Numbered from the stretch's first letter, positions 48,060 through 60,274 are shown. The stretch is 64,000 bases of DNA from Microcebus murinus (GCF_040939455.1 NC_134112.1:68775001-68839000), one strand, 5' to 3'. Program-made: numbers and translations. The notes: a model not told the origin generated them from the sequence alone.

Positions 48060-48660
48060 GTTAAAATTCTGTTATGTGTTCTTCCAGTTCTCTTGCTAAG
48101 AGCTAACACACACATACATAGAAGTATTTTATGAAAATATAATTATACTCTATCCACCCTTCTAGCATTATCGTTAATAACTAGATGTCTTACATTTTCC
48201 TGGTAAGTAGATGTGGATATTCCATACTTTTTTCAGTTGTTTTCTAGTATTACATAGTTCTGATGTACCATATTTTATTGTATACCATGTTTATTGACTC
48301 CTTGTTAAGACAAATATATAGGGTATCTCCACTTTTGCTAGTAAAAATAACTCTGAAAATAACATCCTTATACATATTACTACTATACACATTAAGTGAG
48401 TCTTTAAGTAGATTGCTAGAAATGGACTTGTGTAGTCCAAGAGTATATCTATATATATTTTTTGATAGCTACCATACAACTGACCTTCCAAAGGACTTTT
48501 ACCCTTATACTTTCACTCTATTGTTATAAACTACTCACTCTATGATACTTTGTTATAACCACATGAACTAAAACAATTTGCAAAATTGAAACTTTTTTAT
48601 TCTTTGATTTTAAATATTAGATATGACCCTGACATAATTTGTTTAGATAGCACAGTAATT
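48060..48660 (-). mobile_element. Ancient L1M ORF2 end, antisense
   Basis: TAGTATTACATAGTTCTGAT, GTACCATATTTTATTGTATA, GGTATCTCCACTTTTGCTA, AACATCCTTATACATATTAC and GATTGCTAGAAATGGACTTG reproduce the reverse complement of an L1M ORF2 3' region. The two overlapping frames 48263-48529 are chance. Confidence 0.7.
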
Positions 48661-50687
48661 TCTTTTGCATTTTATATATTTTTCCAATGTTTAAATATTA
48701 AGAGGTTTAAGTAAAACCACAGATTTGCACCTATTCTTGAAATATTGAAAGATATTTGGCAACATTAAGCCTGTATTCCTCAGCGACACAATCATCAGAC
48801 ATCAAGCAGTAGCCATATGATCTAGATAAAGCATGTCTTCACCCATTTGCCCTGAGCTTGCATAAGTTTCTCATTTTTATTTCCTACAAAACCATTAGAC
48901 AATTTATAAGTTGGCTACCCCTGAACTATTCCAGTCAAATGAGATATGTGACTCTAGAAAATGAAAACCCAACAAACCAAAAATGCTCATAAAATGCTTT
49001 ATTTTACCCATGTTGCATAAGATTTGAGTACTTTAAATCATTGTTATGAAAATTTTCACAGAAGTAGAGAGAATATTATAAGGAAGCCCTATGTAAATAT
49101 CAGACAGTTTCAACAATTATATAAACTTGGCCTTTTTTTCTGTTATTTTTTCTTTGTCCATTATCTTTTTCTTTGTCCATTTTATGATATGCACATGTGT
49201 GAATAGTTATTTTTACAGACCAATTGTTCTCCTATTGTGCTTTGTAGTTTCTACAAGGTGCTTTACAATTGGCAAATCATTCACTAAATCTTTTAACAAC
49301 TCTATTGATAAAAACTACTTCCTTTACTTAAATATCATTTTAACCAAATTTAAAGTGGTCCCCAGACAAAGTTTTTAAAAGACATTATATCAGTGTGGAC
49401 TAACAGGAAATGAGACTAAAATCAGAAGAGGCCTGAGAACTGAAAACATTGATCTGTGTCAAACATAAGCCATTTACTATTTAAAAAAAATAATGACCCA
49501 GAGGAGAGAACCAAGAGCCCAGAGAAAAAATCTAAAAGTCTCAGATAATTATTCCCAAGAAGCAGGTATAGGCCCTAATCAAGGAACTGACAATATGTGC
49601 TAGGCTATATTTTATAATCACTATGGATCAGTGACTGTTATGTGTCTTGTATTTGAACAGGAGTGTCTATTGCAACTATCCTGTCTCACCATCGTATATT
49701 GAGTAACTGTGTTGGTGGGGAGGGTCAGGTAACTTGTCTCTTTAGTTCCCAGATCTTTAGGTAGAGAAAGACCCTACTTAAGGAGCTATACCTGAAGGCC
49801 CTCACCAGAAAATCTTGTCGCTATGTCCACCTTCGCTTGCACATGACATGGGATATCAGAATGGATGAAGGCTGGGTATTCCAGTCTGGGTATCTGCACA
49901 ATGCACACAAGGCTCCCCAGAGTTCAGGATGGAGCTGGGGTAAAAAGAGAATGGGTGAAGCCCACATACCAGGGATTGGTTTTGCCATCACTGCAATGTC
50001 CCAATGTTAAACTCTGAGGGGCTGCAATTTTCACTAAGTGAATTAAGAAGCTGTGGTCTACAGCACCCTATCCAATTGGTAGGAACTGCACACATCAGCA
50101 CAGTTTACTTCACAGGATTAGCAAATCATCACCTATTAGAGACCTGGACCCTGCAGGATTTGGAAGCCTGTTCCATAAGTGGAAAACCCTGAAATAGAAT
50201 GGAAGTACTGTATTAGACACGGAAGGGAAGTGGGTTAGCCTCAAAGAAAAATTGCTCCTAGTTCACAGTTTTGACTAAGACCAGATTACAAAACACCTTC
50301 CCCATTCTGGTATGGTTTTCATTTTCCAAAGTTATAATTACCTCGTGAAATCAACTCTAAATATTTTAGGCCCAGCATGAATGAAAAATATCTGTTGTAA
50401 TAACAGACTTGTTAAATAACTAAAATAAATTACTTCTTTTGTGAACCTCTCAAATTGGACACAAACAGAATATTTCACATTTCATGTTGCATTTATCTAT
50501 CAGTAATGACTGGTGTTTCCACATCAAGTAAAATTATCAAAAACTATGGCTCTTCAGTTTACTAAGTGTTTTTTTTTTTTTTTTCAGTTGACAAATCTTA
50601 ACATATTCGTTTTAAATCTTAGTTTTTGGTCTATTGTGAATCTTTAATTCAAACTAAAATTAATTTTTTGAAATTATTTAAAAAATT
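48661..50687. other. Unassigned; possible old ERV/repeat at 49640-50200
   Basis: 48661-49640 is AT-rich with nothing recognised. 49640-50200 is GC-richer and looks like an old interspersed, possibly LTR-retroelement, sequence (AACAGGAGTGTCTATTGC, TGTTGGTGGGGAGGGTCAGG, CACAAGGCTCCCCAGAG). I cannot name its family. Confidence 0.35.
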
Positions 50688-50774
50688 TAAGGGGGGGAAA
50701 TGGGCATTTATTGAAACCTTAAAATCTGTACCCCCCTAATATGCCAAAATAAAAAAAAAATTAAAAAAAAAAAA
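50688..50774 (+). mobile_element. Very short strepsirrhine L1 3' end
   Basis: A G-run, AAAATCTGTACCCCCCTAAT and ATGCCAAAATAAAAAAAA are the last ~60 bases of the same L1 3' UTR seen at 14599 and 55317, followed by a mixed A-tail. Flanking AAAAAATTTAAG / AAAAAATTTAG may be its target duplication. Confidence 0.75.
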
Positions 50775-50786
50775 ATTTAGCTGTAA

Positions 50787-51120
50787 GACCGGGCGCTGTG
50801 GCTCACGCCTGTAATCCTAGCTCTTGGGAGGCCGAGGCGGGCGGATTGCTCAAGGTCAGGAGTTCAAAACCAGCCTGAGCAAGAGCGAGACCCCGTCTCT
50901 ACTATAAATAGAAAGAAATTAATTGGCCAACTGATATATATATAAAAAAAAAAAAATTAGCCGGGCATGGTGGCGCATGCCTGTAGTCCCAGCTACCCGG
51001 GAGGCTGAGGCAGAAGGATCACTTGAGCCCAGGAGTTTGAGGTTGCTGTGAGCTAGGCTGACGCCACGGCACTCACTCTAGCCTGGGCAACAAAGCGAGA
51101 CTCTGTCTCAAAAAAAAAAA
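50787..51120 (+). mobile_element. Well-preserved strepsirrhine Alu
   Basis: Bounded by a perfect target duplication AATTTAGCTGTA (50774-50785 and 51121-51132). Starts GACCGGGCGCTGTGGCTCAC and retains many CpGs. Has a lengthened linker (AAATTAATTGGCCAACTG then TA repeats), a right arm with GAGGTTGCTGTGAGCTAGG, CTGACGCCACGGCACTCACT, and a 3' A-run. It sits on the A-tail of the short L1 end just upstream. CpG retention suggests the youngest SINE in the window. Confidence 0.97.
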
Positions 51121-51132
51121 AATTTAGCTGTA

Positions 51133-52144
51133 GAATTTAACACTAAATTTTTAATGGTTAAGAATTCTATGGTTTGATTTTGTGCTATATAGAGAAGCAT
51201 CTCTTTCTACTGGTTTTAAAATTACATGCCACTAATATCATACAAAGAAGAGACTAATCAAATTATGCTACATCTTTTATAACATTAATTTTATTTACTT
51301 AACTGTCTCTTTGCAAAGTTAAATAATTGTAGTAGTTGCTGATGTTTTTTCTCATTATACATGCAAGTCCTTCCACACCTTTAACCATAATTTTGTCTTA
51401 TTGACCCTGTTAATTACATATTTTAAGTAACACAGGCAAAACAGAGACTGAGCTTCACTTAACTAATGTGATTCCAAATCATGGCCCAAAGTAAGTTGGT
51501 TTGCTAATTTCTTGAAATTGGTAGTGCTAGTCAGAAAAGGTTTAGTAATGTAAAAGAGAAAAAATTAAGGTAGCTTGCCTTTAGTTACACTTCAGTTTGG
51601 GAATCTGGCATTAAAAAGGCCAATGAGAATCCAAATGAATATTAATTTAAAAATTAATGAGCAGAGGACAGAATGGGGGAAGATATCTTCAGAAAGACTA
51701 TCAATACATTTTTGTACTTTCTACCATTCTCCAAACTTTAATTTGTGAGGACATTTCTCATCACGCTTTCAAATTAGCCTAGATTCTATAAATTTTTCTT
51801 TTTCATTAATTTTGCCTGCAAGGTATACAGCTGCCAAATATTTCATGTAACAATTTTATACAATCAATTCACATATAATAAAAGGAAAATAATGTTCTAA
51901 ACCCACCACACACACACACACACACATCTCATGGTTTAGCAAAAAAAAAAATGTTTCTGTGAAGACTATTAGCAATGTATCAGGCTAAAATTATTCAAGT
52001 ATAACAAAGTAATGCTTTTATTATTAATAATTATATTAAAATACAAACACAACATCTATGAAAGATGAAGTTATATTACTATCCTTGAGTGTGCAGGTAG
52101 AAGCAGCAACAATATAAATAGTATAAAGCTAGAAACATCACCAT
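51133..52144. other. AT-rich sequence, nothing recognised
   Basis: No gene or repeat apart from a (CA)n run at 51906-51926. Confidence 0.5.
51906..51926. repeat. (CA)n microsatellite
   Basis: About ten CA units. Confidence 0.85.
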
Positions 52145-52275
52145 TCATTTGATCAAATATTTATTGAATGTTTACTAACTGCTTGGCTAGGTCATGGAAA
52201 CATACTGACGAATAAAATGTTCCCACAGTTGAAAAACTTACCTTCCAGCAGAGGAACAGACATGAACAGATGATT
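52145..52275 (-). mobile_element. LINE-2 3' end, antisense
   Basis: ATCAAATATTTATTGAATGT, GGAAACATACTGACGAATAA and CTTACCTTCCAGCAGAGGAA match the reverse complement of the L2 end. Confidence 0.7.
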
Positions 52276-52294
52276 TCTAAAGCCATGTGGTTTG

Positions 52295-52425
52295 ACAATG
52301 GTTCTCGAAGTGTAGTCTGCAGACCAAGAACATCAGCATCTCTTAGGAACATGCAAATTCTACTCCTTCACAGAGCCACTGAATCGAATCTCTACAGGAG
52401 ATGTGGCTAATGTTTGAGAGCCAAC
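52295..52425 (-). mobile_element. MER5A-type element, opposite orientation
   Basis: AATGGTTCTCGAAGTGTAGT, CTGCAGACCAAGAACATCAG, CATCTCTTAGGAACATGCAA and GTTTGAGAGCCAACGTGC give both arms of a MER5A-like hAT element with a small internal loss. Oriented opposite to the copies at 32270 and 42573. Confidence 0.75.
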
Positions 52426-52759
52426 GTGCTACAAATTCAGGTAATCCACACTGAGTAGAATCTATGACTAGGGATGCTGTTGTTTAGGGAAACTTTATTG
52501 ATGTTACACAGGAAGTGAAAAGTCTCTCAGAACATGATGTTCCATTTTTAGTTCCCTCCCTGGCAGGATGAGATTCTTCCTAACAATGAAGTTTTAAAAG
52601 ATCTTTCATCTTTTCCAGGACACAGAAAAAGTAGTCAGGTATATAACTAAGAGCTCTCAATGATCAGTAATTAGAGATTTGACAATGGGAGCAGGCAATA
52701 TGTGCAGGCAATGACTATGCAGAAAATATCAGACAGCAAGGTGAAACACACAGATGATT

Positions 52760-53480
52760 GTGATTCTGGCTAAATGTTCTACCTAGTTCCTTGTTAAGGA
52801 GGAACTGCAGACCGACACCACTATCTAGAGTTTATTCTTGTCTAATAAAGAATTGAGCCTTTCTCAAAGACATGTCTGATCTTTGTCCTTAGCTTCTGGA
52901 AGTTAATCTATATCATACTTGATAGAGGTGTCCTTGTTTTGGATAACTGGCTACTGGATCTTACACTGAGGTCAACAATTTCCAATAGTCCTAGAGTAGG
53001 AGCTGGCCATGCAGAAAGACCAGCAATGTGACAGTGTGAGAACTTTAGACCACACAACATCAGTCAACCTGGAGGCTGAAATCAACCACATGGGAAATCA
53101 ATCAATCAAGCCTATATCTAATGGAGCCCAGTGAATATCAAAACTTGAATGATGTTCTCCAGTTGGCAATACTCCATGTATATTATCATACATCGGAGAG
53201 TAACACATTCCAACTTCACAGAGAAAAGACATTGTTTGGAACTCTGCTGGACTATGCCTTAAGTTTCTTTTCCTTTGGCTGATTTTAGTCTATATTCTTT
53301 CCCTGTAATAACTGCAACTGTAAGTATAATCATTTCAGTGAGTTCTATGAATCCTTCTAGTGAATTATCAAAACTGAGGATGGCTTTGGGAACACTCTGA
53401 CTTACTGTTGGCATCATAAATGAGGGTACTCTTGGGGACTGTGCCTTCTAAGTATGTAGTTGGCCCTAATTCTTCAGAAT
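52760..53480 (+). mobile_element. Retroviral LTR-like sequence, family unresolved
   Basis: Toward the 3' side are CTTTGGCTGATTTTAGTCTA, TTCTTTCCCTGTAATAACTG, TTTCAGTGAGTTCTATGAAT, CCTTCTAGTGAATTATCAAA and ACTGAGGATGGCTTTGGGAA. These are the polyadenylation and U5-like words of a group of old primate/mammal ERV LTRs. Upstream GGAGCTGGCCATGCAGAAAG and ATGTGACAGTGTGAG belong to the same unit. Ends not defined; solo. Confidence 0.5.
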
Positions 53481-53821
53481 TCTTTATGGGTTTTTTTTGT
53501 TTATAAATGTTTATATTTTATAAATGTATGAAATTCTCATGCTACATCATGAGATCATGGTTTTGAACAAATATTTTCATTATATTTATAAAACTCCAAG
53601 TGAAAGATCTCATCTTGGTATTATACAGTGGTATCTAGACTGTGTAGATCTTACCTAAAAATAAGCATAAAAATTTTGTTTCCTAGAGTGGCCAAGGCAA
53701 TCTTGGAGAATTTTGTCTGAGCATACTCCACACCAGTACAGTGAAGAATAAAGAGCTCAGAGCCCAGAAGATTTGCAACTATGCTTGATGATACTTCACT
53801 GGGTATTTTCTAGGATCATCA

Positions 53822-53825
<4 letters not shown>

Positions 53826-53858
<33 letters not shown>
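53826..53858. repeat. (GT)n microsatellite
   Basis: About 16 uninterrupted GT units. Confidence 0.95.
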
Positions 53859-53859
<1 letters not shown>

Positions 53860-53924
53860 ATATTCTAACAGCAACTCTGTACTGGAGGATATGCTGTATA
53901 TGGAGTTTAAGATCTGATTTTAAT

Positions 53925-54095
53925 GAGTAGCTACAACATATAACTACAGTTACAGCAATTCTTGGCAAGTCATGGACAAGTCTCTTAAGCCTTCCTTGAC
54001 TTAGTTAATTAGGATAATATCTACCCTGCCAACATTAACAAGGTTGTTGTGAGGCTCAACTAACATAATGTCAAAGTAGTTTCTAAACTAAGTTC
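53925..54095 (+). mobile_element. MIR SINE, sense
   Basis: CAAGTCATGGACAAGTCTCT, AGGATAATATCTACCCTGCC and AAGGTTGTTGTGAGGCTCAA follow the MIR core and tail. Confidence 0.7.
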
Positions 54096-54282
54096 CACGT
54101 AAAGGTAAGATATTAATATTCTGTACCTTTGACAGTGTATTTCTCATTCCCTTTTCCTAATGACAAAGCTTTCTAAAACCTTACAAGTGACTTTCTCACA
54201 TTTATTTGGAAAATTTTGCATTGTTCAGCTGCATTTGTTTACACTTTTGCATTTTTTACACATTTGTTTATACTTTTATGCC

Positions 54283-55070
54283 AGCAAACATACAAAAAAG
54301 TGCTCACTATCTTTAATCATTAGGGAAATGCAAATCAAAACCACAATGAGATATCACCTAACTCCAGGAAGAATGACTTTTATCAAAAAGTCACAAAACA
54401 ACAAATGCTGGCATGGTTGTGGAGAGACAGGAACACTCTTACACTGCTGGTGGAATTGCAAACTAGTACAACCCCCGTGGAAAGTAATTTTAGATACCTC
54501 AGAGAACTAACAATAGAAATACCATTTGATCCAGCAATCCCACTACTAGGAATCTACCCAAAGGAAAAAAAAAGACATTCTGTAATAAATACATCTGTAC
54601 TCAAATGTTTACAGCAGCACAATTCACAATTGCAGAGATGTGGAAACAACCCAAGTGCCCATCAATACATGAGTGGATTAACAAAATGTGTATATGTATA
54701 TCATGGAGTGCTACTCAACTACAAAAAACAATGGTGACCCAGCACCTTTTATATTACCCTGGATAGAGATTGAGCCCATCCTTCAAAGTGAGGCATCATA
54801 AAGGATGGAAAAAAATGCACCACATGTACTTACCATCAGATTGGTACTAACTGATCAACACTAAGGTGCTCACACGATATTAATACTCAATGGATGCCAG
54901 TCAGGTGAGGGGGGTGGAGGGGATAAACACCCAACGAATGGAAGCAGAGCACACTGTTATGGGGGAGGGACACACTTGTAGCCCTGGCTTGGGTGAGATA
55001 AAAGCAATACTAAATGTTTGTACCCCCATATATCCTGAATAAAAAGAATAAATAAATAAGTAAAAGACAA
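54283..55070 (+). mobile_element. 5'-truncated LINE-1 with ORF2 C-terminus
   Basis: Begins CAGCAAACATACAAAAAAGT, continues AATGCAAATCAAAACCACAA, GGAAACAACCCAAGTGCCCA and a strepsirrhine-type 3' UTR ending ATATATCCTGAATAAAAAG plus an A/T-rich tail. Overlapping frames at 54160-54510 and 54405-54737 are ORF2 C-terminal pieces ([19 protein letters not shown] in one, FDPAIPLLGIYPKE in the next), showing a frameshift between them. About 790 bp of a 6-kb element; inactive. No convincing target duplication. Confidence 0.92.
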
Positions 55071-55297
55071 ATAAAAGTATGGGTTAAATGAATGAATGTT
55101 GCTCCCCAAACTACAAGGCCTGTTCCATTACCAGCAGATGAAGTGCTAATTACTTGGACTGCAAAAATATTTGATTTTTTAAAATGATAATCACTTCATC
55201 ATTCCTTCTGTGAGATTGCAAAAATGATTTTTTGTTGTTTTAATCTACTCAGGATAAGAAATCAGAGTCCCATTTTAACAATTTAAACAGAAACTTT

Positions 55298-55316
55298 AAA
55301 AATCAATGCTAAATGA
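55298..55316. repeat. Target-site duplication, left copy
   Basis: AAAAATCAATGCTAAATGA, repeated exactly at 55443-55461. Confidence 0.9.
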
Positions 55317-55442
55317 TAATGAGCACAATGCGCACCATCTGGGGGATGGACATGCTTGAAGCTCTGACTCCGGGGGGGAAGGAGGGAAAGGCAGCACATG
55401 TAACCTAAACATTTGTACCCCTACAATATGCTGAAATAAAAA
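55317..55442 (+). mobile_element. ~126-bp LINE-1 3' UTR insertion
   Basis: TAATGAGCACAATGCGCACC, ATCTGGGGGATGGACATGCT, ACATTTGTACCCCTACAATA and TGCTGAAATAAA then A-tail. Flanked by a 19-bp perfect duplication, which proves a single complete retrotransposition event despite extreme 5' truncation. Same L1 3' UTR type as 14599-15126. Confidence 0.95.
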
Positions 55443-55461
55443 AAAAATCAATGCTAAATGA
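55443..55461. repeat. Target-site duplication, right copy
   Basis: Perfect copy of 55298-55316, partly merged with the A-tail. Confidence 0.9.
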
Positions 55462-55869
55462 AACAAGTTGTGAAAGAAAAAATATGAAAAAGCAAATCTG
55501 AATCACATGATTTCTTTGGGTCTCAGTCCATAAAATGAGGGGAATATATCGGATTGTCTTTAAGTCTACTTTGGCTCTTAAATAGTCTGTATAAATTCTA
55601 TCTTACTCAGTGAAAAACATAAGAATATGCGCTTGAAATTGATTAGTAATTTCATAAAAAGTAAACAATCAGTGGAAATTGAAAATGTATTGGGTTATTT
55701 TATATTGTTAATTTATCCATAATTCCTCTGGATTATTATTATTATTTTTTAATTTCTTCTAATATAGCTCTCAAACTTTCCTACAGAGGGCCTACAGTGG
55801 CAGAGAAGAATGAGTGGGTCCTAGAGACCTAGGGAAGATATATGTATTTTTGTTGATTAATAATTTATC

Positions 55870-56100
55870 TTGATAGGATCAATAAGTTCAAGAGATCTAT
55901 TGAACAGCATGGTGACTATAGTTAATTTACAATGTAGCATATTCTTGAAAATTGCTAAGAATAGACTTTAAGTGTTCCCACCACAAAATAATGTGTGGTA
56001 GTGCATATGTTAGTTAGCTCTATTTAGCCATTCCACAATGTATACATATTTCAAAACACGTTGTACATGATAAATATATACAATTTTTATTTGTTAATTG
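55870..56100 (+). mobile_element. L1MA-type 3' UTR end
   Basis: ATAAGTTCAAGAGATCTATT, GAACAGCATGGTGACTATAG, TTAAGTGTTCCCACCACAAA and GTTGTACATGATAAATATAT are the classical L1MA 3' terminus. Confidence 0.9.
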
Positions 56101-57240
56101 TGAATAAGTAAATAATTTATCTTCAAAATTTGTGTAAATTTGACAATCTACATTTTAGAGTAATTAGTAGTAATATTTCAGCTATCAGAAAATACAATCA
56201 AACTTCCAGGAAAATGTGTTCTGTATCTCCTATGCCTTCAGACACTTCCACCCCCATGCCAAACCACACATGCACGCACATGTGTGCACACACGTCATGT
56301 GCACACCCACACATACTGACTTTTGACTCAAAGGTTACTTGTTTAATCTGTTCAGACTTGTTCCTTTCTGCTTGACTGAAAGATCTCTTCCAAAGTGCAG
56401 ATCTTTGCCCTCCTGTTACTCTGACCATGGTAAGTCTTTTCTCATCTATCCATTAACTTTCTTTTACAATTGCATCATCATATTTCTTTTCTTTGCCTAC
56501 AAGGCTGTGGCCACTGATCACCATCTGTATGGAAAGAGCCCCACTTTTCTGTTCTTAAACATGCAGTCCAGTCCCTTTCCCCTTTTTGTTAAAAAAACAT
56601 ATATCTTCATTCCTCCTCACCTTTTTTCTCACTCTTATTGTCTATTCTTTTATCACAGCCCATTTTTTCCTGACAGTGTCTGATAAAATTCACTAGGGTT
56701 AAATCCTTTGATGATTCTTCCTTTAAGTGCTTTCTCTGCCCCAATTGCATGACATTTTTGTTTTAGGTGTGTTTTGCATTTTCACTGGATTCAAAGCCTA
56801 GTGAATTTTTCACATTGCTTTTCTGGTACTCTGTGTTTTTTTAGCGCATTTGGATTGTCTGATTAATGAACAAATTGTATTTAGTTAAACTTTTCTAAAT
56901 CCATCTGGTGGTATGTGCCTTTGGTAGAATAAAAGTGAACATTGCTAGATAGTGGAACATGAGAAACTGTTTGCTGCAGATGGAAATAATGAAAAGTGGG
57001 AGATGTGTCCCACATTTAAATGTTATGTTTTCTTGCATTTTCTAAATTCTATTTTTCATTTCTCCAACAACAAAAAAAGACAGCGTTCTTAGATATTAAC
57101 TATGTATGCATTTATTTGGCTTCTCTGGGATATTTGTTTGGTTACTTGCTCATTTCTTAATATTTTTATCTGTATAAAAAATAAAATCAAAGAACTGGTA
57201 TTTGCCTCCATAGTAGGGAATCATTCTTACTGTTTTTTTG
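56101..57240. other. Unassigned; CA/TG-rich patch
   Basis: No gene or transposon recognised. 56264-56318 is an alternating purine-pyrimidine patch (ACATGTGTGCACACACGTCA) with self-complementary segments. The 114-codon frame 56339-56683 is Phe/Leu/Ser-rich, without a domain or context. Confidence 0.4.
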
Positions 57241-57425
57241 TTTTGGATATTTAGTGTGACCTAGAACAAATTACTTAACCTCTCTGAGTCTTTGATTTCT
57301 CATCTGCAAATCACAAATAAGATCTATTCCACAGATATTTTGGGAGGACTAAATCAAAGGCAGTGTACAAAGCACCAAGCCTACTGCTTAGAACATCTTA
57401 AGTGTTCAATAATTGTTAGCTTATT
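57241..57425 (+). mobile_element. MIR SINE, sense, well preserved
   Basis: GTGTGACCTAGAACAAATTA, CTTAACCTCTCTGAGTCTTT, CTCATCTGCAAATCACAAAT and GTGTTCAATAATTGTTAGCT follow MIR from core to tail. Confidence 0.9.
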
Positions 57426-58714
57426 TCTGTCTTCTTTTCCAATAATATTATTTTTCATGTAACAAATTTATATTCTAAGAATACACCTTTATCACTACTT
57501 CAAATTACTTTCACAGATAGCCTCATGAATATGTTTATTAATGTTTATCTTTTTAAATGACTAGAAAAGAGAAAACACAAGATTTTAAAATTAATTTTGA
57601 ATATATCAGTTTATTTAAAACACATAACTATCAAAGGCCCAGATGTGCACCATATGAGTTGATAAAAATGTACATAGGAAGTTGTGATAAAAGCTTTTCT
57701 TTTTAGCCTATCATATCTTAAATTCAAGGTTACTCTTAGACAGCTGGTATAAATTAAATATAATATTTTGAGTTATATCAAAGATGGTTGGCCTAAGAAG
57801 TATGGAAAAGTTGAACAGAAGATTGGGAATATTTCCTCCTGTGACATAGTGAAGTTGGGAGAGAATCTATTTCTAGAGCACCTCTTCAATATAGGCAAGA
57901 TATCAAAATCCAATAAAAGTATTTGGGGATTATATTTTGCTCTAAATGAAGACTTTTGTTTATCTAAAGTCTCTTTCAAAATACACACAAAAACAAACAA
58001 AAATGTTTATCATGTATACTTCAATGAGTACCATTGAAAGAATTGCATTTCTTTAAAAATGCTTGAGATGATAGAAATCAAGAAGAGACCTTGAATAAGA
58101 AAGTAATATGCATTAAGGAAAAGAGATGAAGAAGCAATATTGTGATAAAGACTATTAGTTCCATATCTATCAGCTCTTCTCTCTAATCTCTCTGCTAACA
58201 TAACCCTAATTTGTCTGGCTTGACAATGGACTCAACCCCAAGTGATGAAACATGATTGTTTCAAGGGAAGCCAATCTTAGAATTCTGCCTTCTTTCCCAG
58301 CTGCTCTTGAGGCATAATTCAAGGCAATAAAACAGGAGGGGAACTTTTTCTGGGAGCTTTGGCAAAGCTTTTCTTTCTTATAAAAGACACAGAAGAGAAT
58401 ATGCTGGAACAGCCCCATCCCCTTTTTTACTTGCAGTGAACAGGAACATGCCTGGAGTTTTTAAAGCTATCTTGTAAGCACAAGGTCACTAATATGAAAA
58501 GAATAAAAGGCACAATAAACGTTTGTATGGCTTAAATCACTGTTGATCAAATATTATATTGTTGACAAGAAAAATAATTCTTAAATGACACAAGAGTTTT
58601 CTGTTTTTCTTTTGGGGTTTTTAAAATTATAGTTGTTTCTGCTGCTTTTTGGGGTTTTTTAAATAAATAATGTGAGAACAAGTGGTTGAAAAATGAAAAA
58701 TTCAGGCAGATTTA
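57426..58714. other. Unassigned; possible old repeat 58150-58540
   Basis: 57426-58150 shows nothing recognisable. 58150-58540 (CCAAGTGATGAAACATGATT, CTTTTTCTGGGAGCTTTGGC, AAGCACAAGGTCACTAATAT) resembles a degraded interspersed repeat. The 89-codon frame 57768-58037 has no domain. Confidence 0.35.
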
Positions 58715-59160
58715 ACATCCTTAAATTGTAAGCAGCCCAAATAATCATTGATAGGTAAAAATTGGATAAATGGATAAATAAATTGTATTAATAGTATATC
58801 TGTACAGTGGGATACTACTCAGAGATATAGAGAAATGAACTAGTGTTACACATAACATAAATAAACCTTAAAATTGTTATGTTAATGAAAAAAGACACAA
58901 AAGACTATATGGGCCATTTCATATAAAATTCAAAAACAGAAAAAAAACTAACCTGTAGTTGAATAAATCAAAATAATTGTTTCCTTTGGGTAGTTGTGTG
59001 ATGAAATGAGAAGCAAAGGAATCTTTCTGGAGTGATACAAAAATTAAATTTTTTGATGGAGGTAGGGGCTACACAGGTGTATGCATTTGTTAAAACTAGT
59101 TGAACTGTGTGCTTAATATGATTCATCTAATTTTATGTAAATTGTATATCAATAAAAATG
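58715..59160 (+). mobile_element. L1M ORF2 end and 3' UTR
   Basis: GTGGGATACTACTCAGAGAT, AGACTATATGGGCCATTTCA, GGTGTATGCATTTGTTAAAA and AAATTGTATATCAATAAAAA are L1M 3' landmarks. Decayed. Confidence 0.85.
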
Positions 59161-60274
59161 GTGAAGAAAAAGCTAACAATAGAAAAAATAATAAAATTAT
59201 TTTTCACTTAATCTGGTAAAGATCAAAAATGTTTTTTAAAAAGTGTTATATAGGATAGGATATGGGGGAAATAGCACAGTCTGTTTGGATGCCAGTAGGA
59301 CCAAAAATTTATTTTATACACATCCTTTTACACAATATTTCTACTATAATCCATTTGTACTAAGAAAATCTGACAAGTTTGCAAATGTATATATGTGTGT
59401 ATACACACACACACACACACACACACACAAGGATTTTCTATCAGTAAGTGATTGGTGAGACCTGGCATCAGGAGTGCCCCTTGGGCTCAAAATTGTAGCA
59501 ATGAAAGATAAAACAGAAAACCAAAAATTCTGGACTCAATGGCAAGAAAAAAATACAAAGCAGTATGTAGGGCTGAAATTTACTGGACATTGTAAGTATG
59601 GGTTAATAAACAAAGAAGATAAAAAGTGTTCTACAATGAAGTAGGACTCATTGCAGGAAACAGAAAAAAATATTTGTATCAAATGCTGTCTGAGGCTATA
59701 GCTTGTAGCAGACCTAGGGAGGCAGTGGGGCCAGTGGGCCAGGTGTAGTCAACACCAACTTGCTAAATAGGTAGGGGTAAAAGAAAGACTGAGGAAGAAC
59801 AGGAACAGGGAACCCATAATAACATAGAAAACCTCTCTCCCTCTCCTGCAAACCAAAATTCCAAATTACTTAAAAGAATCTGATGGTAAAATACTGTCAA
59901 AACTACAGGGATCTAAGACCCACAATGAACCTTGCTACATTTGCCCTACTAACTTGGATGTAATAATGTAGAAACTATTCAAAATATTTAGATTTATTAT
60001 AGAATTTATTGAACACAATAAAATACTATCAAATATGCAATTACATAATATGTGTAATCCAAACCTTTTTATTCATGCACACCAGACATATATATGCACA
60101 CACACACAGCTTTTCATGGTGGTGGTAAAAGGCCTTAACCTTAACCTTAACATCTTTAACATCCAGGCAGGTGCTGGCAATGGTCCCTTAGTAGCCTTCT
60201 AGCTAGGATGCTTACTTTCTTCTTCATTATTGTCTACATGAGGAAACAGTGAATCTGATCCATTTCTTGTTTGT
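59161..60274. other. Unassigned; microsatellite
   Basis: No gene or transposon recognised; includes an (AC)n array and three CCTTAA-type hexamers near 60134. Confidence 0.45.
59403..59429. repeat. (AC)n microsatellite
   Basis: About 13 units; the open frame 59243-59458 reads through it and is chance. Confidence 0.9.

Noticed and set aside
56339..56683. 114-codon plus-strand frame with hydrophobic content
   Set aside because: Pyrimidine-rich DNA gives Phe/Leu/Ser codons; no family resemblance and no context.
60134..60155. CCTTAACCTTAACCTTAAC, telomere-like
   Set aside because: The unit is CCTTAA, not the vertebrate CCCTAA, and only three copies occur; treated as a chance short repeat.
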